Positions 5,317 to 9,737 of a stretch of DNA of 9,737 nucleotides are shown piece after piece. The notes beneath the pieces were generated by a model. The model did not search any database, was not told where the DNA came from, and worked only from the letters and a program-made list of their open reading frames with translations. Source of the DNA: CALXSC01 sp035470525. GTDB lineage: Bacteria; Pseudomonadota; Alphaproteobacteria; Rickettsiales; UBA1997. The stretch lies in the NCBI GenBank assembly GCA_035470525.1, contig DATIQT010000108.1, positions 1-9,737 of the forward strand, given 5' to 3'. The first letter of the stretch is position 1. Every line of letters begins with the position of its first letter. Made by a program: the position numbers and the translations under genes.

Positions 5317-7683
5317 ATGAAATTTAGAAACACAAAATTTGATTTACTCTTAAAAATACAAAATTACTTATGGGGAGTTTTTTGGATTGTTTTTTCATTA
5401 ACTATATTTCTATCAATAATTTCATATAATAAGAAAGATATTTCTTTTAATAGCGTTTCAACAAGTCCAGAAATTCATAATATATTAGGTAAATTTGGCT
5501 CTTATTTTTCAGACATTTTACTTCAAATTTTTGGATTCTCTTCAATTCTATTTGCTATAGTATTTTTAATACTTGGTGTAAAAATTTTATTAAATAAAAT
5601 AATTTATAATAAGTGGCAAAAGTTTTTCGCATTTATTGGACTTTTTATAAGCTTAACAGTATCTTCTGATATCATTTTTGATAACTCTTGTGGTCTTAAA
5701 ACATGTAATGGAATAATAGGAAATATATTTATAAACACTTTTTATTATATTCCGCAATATCTGTTATTATTATTCTCTTTATTGGTTTTGCTTGTATCAA
5801 TATCATTCTTCTTAGATATAAGAAAAAATTGGTGGTTAGTAAAGTCAGCTAGATTATATAATTTCACAAAAAAAGTTATAAAAAATTTAATAAAATTTAT
5901 TACTTTTATATTTAAACTAGTTACAACTAAAAAATTCAGAGAAAAATTAAAAAGATTTTTTACAAGAAAAAAAGGTAGTTTTGTTTTGATAGATGAAGAA
6001 GAAAGTATTCCAGAAAATCAAAATAAATATAAAAAAATAAATAAAAAAAGTTTACTTAAAAAAATATTTGAGCAAAAAGAAAAAAAACAATTATTATCAG
6101 AACTAATAATAGAAAAATCTATAAAACAAAAAATAATCAAAACTATTGGAGAATATTTATTACCAAATTTTGATTTATTAAGAAAAAATGATGGTAAAAA
6201 TAAAATTTCGCTTTCAAGAAATGAATTATTATCACAATCAGCTAGACTTCTTGATATTATGAAAGATTTTGGTATAAAAGGTGAAATGATTGATGTAAAA
6301 GCTGGTCCAATTATTACATTGCATGAATTTGAACCAAGCGCAGGAACAAAATCCTCAAGAGTAATAGGACTTGCTGATGATATAGCAAGATCAATGTCCG
6401 CTGTATCAGCTAGAATTTCCGTAATACCAGGTAGAAATGCTATAGGTATTGAATTACCTAATAAGCAAAGAGAAATGATTTATATAAGGGATTTACTTGA
6501 AAGTGATGAATATAGAAATAGTAAATATCCTTTACCTATGATTATAGGTAGTGATATTTCAGGTGGAGCTGTTATTGCTGATTTATCTAAAATGCCACAT
6601 TTATTAGTTGCTGGTACAACAGGTTCTGGAAAATCTGTAGCAATAAACACAATGATTACATCTTTGCTATACAAAATGACACCAGAACAATGTAAATTCA
6701 TAATGATAGACCCTAAAATGCTTGAATTATCAGTTTATGAAGGAATACCTCACTTATTAACTCCTGTTGTAACAGAGCCACTAAAAGCAATTACAGCATT
6801 AAAGTGGGTATGTAGAGAAATGGAAGACAGGTATAGAATTATGGCAAGTCTTGGTGTTAGAAATATTGCAGGCTATAATGAAAAACTAAATAGTACAATA
6901 AAAGAAGGACATAAATTAAACAGAAAAGTTCAAATTGGTTTTGATAGCGAAACAGATGAACCAATTTATGAAGACAGAGAAATAGAAGAAAAAGAAATGC
7001 CTTATATCGTTGTAATAGTTGATGAAATGGCAGATTTAATGATTACAGCAGGAAAAGATATTGAGGCCTCAATCCAAAGAATTGCCCAGAAAGCAAGAGC
7101 AGCAGGTATCCATCTAATAATGGCAACACAAAGACCATCTGTTGATGTAATCACAGGTGTAATAAAAGCAAACTTCCCAACTAGAATGTCATTCCAAGTC
7201 GTTTCAAAAATTGATAGCAGAACAATTTTAGGAGAACAAGGAGCGGAACAGTTGCTTGGTATGGGTGATATGTTATTTATGGCTGGTGGTGGAAAAATTA
7301 TTAGAGCTCATGGACCATTTGTTTCTGATAATGAAGTAGAAAACATTGTAAATCATATTAAATCGCAAGGAATTAGACCTAACTATGTTGATGAAGTTTT
7401 GAAAAACAATGATGAATTTGACAATGAAAGTTCTAGAGAAAATAGCAAATTTGGAAATGTTAGCAATCCAGATCTATTTGGTGTAGATAATGAAAAAGAT
7501 TTTTACCAACAAGCTTTAAATATAGTTAAAAAAGAAAGAAAATGTAGTATAAGTTATATTCAAAGAAGTTTAAGAATCGGATATAATAAAGCAGCAAACT
7601 TAGTTGAAGAAATGGAAAGAAATGGCGTATTAAGTAGTCCAAATAATATGGGTAAAAGAGAAATTCTAATTCCTGAAGATTAA
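5317..7683 (+). CDS. ftsK: DNA translocase FtsK
   Basis: FtsK anchors at the division septum and pumps chromosomal DNA clear of the closing septum, coupling segregation with division. At 788 aa it matches the short FtsK/SpoIIIE form (E. coli is 1329). Four membrane segments lie at about 17-37, 67-92, 103-121 and 143-167. A lysine-rich linker of only about 120 residues (about 170-290) follows. The motor has Walker A GTTGSGKS at 433-440 and Walker B ending in Asp569-Glu570 (VIVDEMADL), then the conserved ARAAGIHLIMATQRPSVDVI. The C-terminal gamma winged helix, about 728-788, includes SYIQRSLRIGYNKAANLVEE, the part that reads the KOPS polarity sequences. All domains are intact. GAGGA at 5306-5310, 6 nt before the ATG, supports the start. 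The gap to yajC is 108 bp, with no clear terminator. Confidence 0.97.
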   Translation: MKFRNTKFDLLLKIQNYLWGVFWIVFSLTIFLSIISYNKKDISFNSVSTSPEIHNILGKFGSYFSDILLQIFGFSSILFAIVFLILGVKILLNKIIYNKWQKFFAFIGLFISLTVSSDIIFDNSCGLKTCNGIIGNIFINTFYYIPQYLLLLFSLLVLLVSISFFLDIRKNWWLVKSARLYNFTKKVIKNLIKFITFIFKLVTTKKFREKLKRFFTRKKGSFVLIDEEESIPENQNKYKKINKKSLLKKIFEQKEKKQLLSELIIEKSIKQKIIKTIGEYLLPNFDLLRKNDGKNKISLSRNELLSQSARLLDIMKDFGIKGEMIDVKAGPIITLHEFEPSAGTKSSRVIGLADDIARSMSAVSARISVIPGRNAIGIELPNKQREMIYIRDLLESDEYRNSKYPLPMIIGSDISGGAVIADLSKMPHLLVAGTTGSGKSVAINTMITSLLYKMTPEQCKFIMIDPKMLELSVYEGIPHLLTPVVTEPLKAITALKWVCREMEDRYRIMASLGVRNIAGYNEKLNSTIKEGHKLNRKVQIGFDSETDEPIYEDREIEEKEMPYIVVIVDEMADLMITAGKDIEASIQRIAQKARAAGIHLIMATQRPSVDVITGVIKANFPTRMSFQVVSKIDSRTILGEQGAEQLLGMGDMLFMAGGGKIIRAHGPFVSDNEVENIVNHIKSQGIRPNYVDEVLKNNDEFDNESSRENSKFGNVSNPDLFGVDNEKDFYQQALNIVKKERKCSISYIQRSLRIGYNKAANLVEEMERNGVLSSPNNMGKREILIPED

Positions 7684-7791
7684 ATAATTATAATGATAAA
7701 ATAGGGATAATTACCTTATTATTACTGAAAATTAGCTTGATTTAAAAAAGATATAATATATGATCTAGAAAATATTAATAATATAATTTTT

Positions 7792-8157
7792 ATGTTCTTT
7801 ATAAGCCAAGCTTTTGCTGAAACAATGCCTCAAACACCTAATTTTCAAAATTTTATTGGAAGTTTAGTTCCTTTGTTGATTTTTGTTGCGATTTTTTACT
7901 TTTTATTAATAAGACCACAACAAAAAAAGCAACAACAACACGAAAAAGAAATTGCAGCATTGAAACCAAATGATAAAGTTATAACAGCTGGTGGTATTTT
8001 TGCAAAAGTTTTAAAAGTTAAAGAAAAAAGTTTAGTTTTGGAAATTTCAAAAGATGTAGAAATTGAAGTTGTACCAAGCACAGTTTCTCCAATTATTGAA
8101 GAAACAACAGAAACTAAAAAAGAAGATAAAAAAATAACTACAAAAAAGAAAAAATAG
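7792..8157 (+). CDS. yajC: Sec translocon accessory protein YajC
   Basis: YajC is a small inner-membrane protein that associates with SecDF-SecYEG. At 121 aa it is near the usual length. The N-terminus MFFISQAFAE matches the family pattern. One membrane segment lies at about residues 23-41 and ends in the family hallmark LLIRPQQKKQQQ. The cytoplasmic domain has the expected DKVITAGGIFAKVLKV segment. The tail, from about 105, is a run of Lys, Glu and Thr ending in KKKK, probably disordered. There is no Shine-Dalgarno site; the ATG is chosen from the N-terminal match. A TATAAT at 7752-7757 could be a -10 box, but no -35 box lies at the right distance. The stop is 2 nt before bamD, so the two are surely co-transcribed. 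secD/secF, common neighbours of yajC, are not seen here. Confidence 0.93.
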   Translation: MFFISQAFAETMPQTPNFQNFIGSLVPLLIFVAIFYFLLIRPQQKKQQQHEKEIAALKPNDKVITAGGIFAKVLKVKEKSLVLEISKDVEIEVVPSTVSPIIEETTETKKEDKKITTKKKK

Positions 8158-8159
8158 GC

Positions 8160-8885
8160 ATGAAAAATTTTCTTAACTTATTTTTAATTTTAATATTACT
8201 TAGTTCTTGCAAAACAACACAAAAATTAAGTCCTTATGATGAAGCAATGAAAGAATTAAAAATAGGTAATTATAGTGTCGCCGCTGAAAAATTTGAGAAA
8301 ATAGAAGATGACCAACCATTTACAAAAGAAGCAACAAATGGTTTGATTATGTCTGCTTATTCTTATTATAAAGCAAAACATTATGAAGATTCTATTAGAG
8401 TTATAGATTACTTTATGCAATCTAACCCTGTAAATGAAAATATGCCTTATATGTATTATTTAAAAGGTTTAGATTATTTTGATAGGATAAAATCATCAAG
8501 TAAAGCTAGAGATTTATCAGAAAACGGAAGGGAAACTTTTGGAACATTAATTTATAGATATCCTAATAGTGAATACGCAGAAGATAGTAAAATTAAATTC
8601 AAAACAATTGAAACATTCTTATCTGGTAATGAATTGAATATAGCTAATTTTTATTTAAAAAGAAAAAATTATATTGGAGCAAGTAATCATTATTTAAATA
8701 TATTAAATCAATATCCAGAATCAAAATATGTGCCTGAAGCGTTATACAGATTAATTGAAATTAATGATATTTTAAATTTAAAATTTGAAGCAGTTCAATA
8801 TTATAAATTATTAAATGATAATTTTAAAGATAGTGATTGGACAAAGTATTCAACAAAAATAATAAAACAATATGAAATCATATAA
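8160..8885 (+). CDS. bamD: Outer-membrane assembly lipoprotein BamD
   Basis: BamD is an essential lipoprotein of the BAM complex, which folds beta-barrel proteins into the outer membrane from the periplasmic side. At 241 aa it matches E. coli BamD (245). A lipoprotein signal occupies residues 1-16, with lipobox LSSC and Cys17 as the lipidated residue; the next residue is Lys, so outer-membrane sorting is expected. TPR-like helices follow: YDEAMKELKIGNYSVAAEKFEKI, then AYSYYKAKHYEDSIRVIDYFM, the family-typical YYLKGLDYFDRI, FGTLIYRYPNSEYAEDSKIK, and RKNYIGASNHYLNILNQYPESKYVPEALYRL. The ATG comes 2 nt after the yajC stop with no strong ribosome-binding site, which suggests translational coupling. 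The 3' end overlaps rlpA by 14 nt. Assignment rests on lipobox, length and repeat pattern, and is firm. Confidence 0.93.
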   Translation: MKNFLNLFLILILLSSCKTTQKLSPYDEAMKELKIGNYSVAAEKFEKIEDDQPFTKEATNGLIMSAYSYYKAKHYEDSIRVIDYFMQSNPVNENMPYMYYLKGLDYFDRIKSSSKARDLSENGRETFGTLIYRYPNSEYAEDSKIKFKTIETFLSGNELNIANFYLKRKNYIGASNHYLNILNQYPESKYVPEALYRLIEINDILNLKFEAVQYYKLLNDNFKDSDWTKYSTKIIKQYEII

Positions 8886-9474
8886 TTTGTGTATATTTTT
8901 ATTAATTATTACTTTTAGCACTGCGAAGGCTAATAATATTGAATATACATTAAGAAGATACGATATTGATTACTCAGATAAAACATTAAAATTCAAACTT
9001 GAACAAAAAAACAAAGAAGAACAGGATATTACTTCTGTAAAAACGACAAAACCTATTAAAAATGGCAAATATACAGGAATTTACAAAGTTGGAAATCCTT
9101 ATACTATATTAGGACAAACTTATTATCCAAGAGAACAACCAAATTATAAAGAAGTTGGTATGGCATCTTGGTATGGTAGTGAATTTAACAATAAAAAAAC
9201 TGCTAATGGTGAAATTTATGATATGAATGATTATACTGCAGCACATACAACTTTGCCACTACCTTGTATGGTTAAAGTTACAAATTTGGAAAATGGAAAA
9301 AGCACAAAAGTTAGAGTTAATGATAGAGGTCCTTTTGTAAAAAATAGAATTATAGATGTTTCAAAAAAAGTTGCAAAAAAACTAGATTTTCATGAGAAGG
9401 GTACAACAAAAGTAAAAGTAGAATATTTAGCAAGAGAAAGTGAAGAATTGCTAAGAGAATATGGATTAAGATAA
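8872..9474 (+). CDS. rlpA: Septal ring lytic transglycosylase RlpA
   Basis: RlpA has a double-psi beta-barrel domain and, in Pseudomonas aeruginosa, cleaves glycan strands lacking stem peptides at the septum. A signal peptide ends near AKA-NN at residue 20. There is no lipobox, so the protein is probably periplasmic rather than a lipoprotein as in E. coli. The family-typical YKVGNPYTI precedes the barrel, which runs from GMASWYG at 96-102 to about residue 180. Glu114, Asp117, His125 and Asp151 (in NDRGPF, 150-155) keep the same spacing as the residues I recall as needed for activity in the Pseudomonas enzyme. The protein stops at 200 aa with no C-terminal SPOR domain, so it must reach septa differently. 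The ATG lies inside bamD with a 14-nt overlap and no Shine-Dalgarno site, pointing to coupled translation. Confidence 0.93.
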   Translation: MKSYNLCIFLLIITFSTAKANNIEYTLRRYDIDYSDKTLKFKLEQKNKEEQDITSVKTTKPIKNGKYTGIYKVGNPYTILGQTYYPREQPNYKEVGMASWYGSEFNNKKTANGEIYDMNDYTAAHTTLPLPCMVKVTNLENGKSTKVRVNDRGPFVKNRIIDVSKKVAKKLDFHEKGTTKVKVEYLARESEELLREYGLR

Positions 9475-9479
9475 AATAT

Positions 9480-9516
9480 TAGCTCCCATTTTTCACTGAG
9501 TGATAAAGGGGAGCTA
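9480..9516. repeat. 37-nt hairpin sharing the palindromic repeat's ends (copy C)
   Basis: Two 18-nt arms, 9480-9497 and 9499-9516, are inverted repeats with two mismatches around a single G. The tips TAGCTCCC and GGGAGCTA match the ends of repeats A and B, while the inner part (TCACTGAGTGA) does not. It sits between two converging genes, 5 bp after the rlpA stop and 3 bp before the stop of the leftward ORF. It may act as a two-way terminator, although neither side has a strong T-run. Confidence 0.7.
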
Positions 9517-9519
9517 TAA

Positions 9520-9737
9520 CTAATTTCCCTTAATATCGTTTTTTTCAAGAACATCATTCAAACCAACCCATCTATTTGTAGATTTTGTACCTGAAGCCCA
9601 GATTTTTTTGCCAGTTTCATTAAAATCATAATGTGTATTTTTAACATTACTTGCCCAATCCTTTTTATATGGTTGCAAATTTTCTACTAGTTTTTTAGTT
9701 TCCCTTTCCAACTCACCATCAATCATACCTATAATTA
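9520..9737 (-). CDS. 3' part of an unidentified ORF, cut by window edge
   Basis: The reading frame ends at TAG (complement of 9520-9522) and stays open to the right edge of the window. The visible residues are charged and hydrophilic, with tryptophans in DWASN, KIWASG and NRWVG. I see no recognised domain. An internal ATG at 9724-9726 would give 68 aa, but codons upstream (Ile-Ile-Gly) remain open, so this is more likely the C-terminal end of a longer protein. No ribosome-binding site precedes that ATG within the 11 bases available. The gene converges on rlpA, with hairpin C between them. Confidence 0.5.
   Translation of the reverse strand, partial: IIGMIDGELERETKKLVENLQPYKKDWASNVKNTHYDFNETGKKIWASGTKSTNRWVGLNDVLEKNDIKGN

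Noticed and set aside
7684..7730. Possible terminator after ftsK
   Set aside because: TAATGATAA and TTATTATTA can pair imperfectly, and AAAATAGGGAT at 7698-7708 repeats half of the terminator at 2537-2560. The stem needs a bulge and has no T-run, so it is not supported.
7737..7757. TTGATT and TATAAT as a yajC promoter
   Set aside because: The boxes are only 9 bp apart. The -10 alone is not enough in AT-rich DNA.

Overview
The window is AT-rich, with long A/T runs between genes and A/T-ending codons. It reads as a piece of chromosome from a Gram-negative bacterium with a reduced genome. BamD, YajC, RlpA and RecN, a short FtsK of about 790 residues, and weak or absent Shine-Dalgarno sites all fit a host-associated alphaproteobacterium (Rickettsiales/Holosporales-like, or the AT-rich gut alphaproteobacteria). 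A NrdG-type radical-SAM activase points to anaerobic ribonucleotide reduction and so favours an oxygen-poor habitat such as a gut. This placement is inference; no rRNA or tRNA marker is present.

Layout. 1-300: no gene, but a degraded copy (A) of a GC-rich palindromic repeat. 301-657 (-): small orphan gene. 658-816: a near-consensus sigma70 promoter and a perfect AGGAGG leading into 817-2526 (+), a 569-residue lysine-rich orphan protein. That gene ends at a perfect hairpin terminator. 2563-4245 (-): recN, starting at TTG. 4246-4531: intergenic, with the best-preserved repeat copy (B), 187 bp with 26-bp inverted ends and a nested 19-bp palindrome. 4532-5218 (-): NrdG-type activase. 5219-5316: divergent promoter region. 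5317-7683 (+): ftsK. 7792-9474 (+): yajC-bamD-rlpA, packed with a 2-nt gap and then a 14-nt overlap. 9480-9516: short hairpin (C) sharing the repeat's ends. 9520-9737 (-): 3' part of an unidentified ORF that leaves the window.

How it works together. The right half is an envelope and cell-division block: FtsK (septal DNA pump and division), YajC (Sec accessory), BamD (outer-membrane protein assembly) and RlpA (peptidoglycan processing at the septum). The left half carries DNA repair (RecN), anaerobic dNTP supply (NrdG) and two orphans. The most distinctive items are the repeat family, whose three members all lie just past gene stop codons, and the 569-residue orphan. The orphan has its own strong promoter, ribosome-binding site and terminator, and a perfect in-frame 30-bp tandem duplication at its 5' end.
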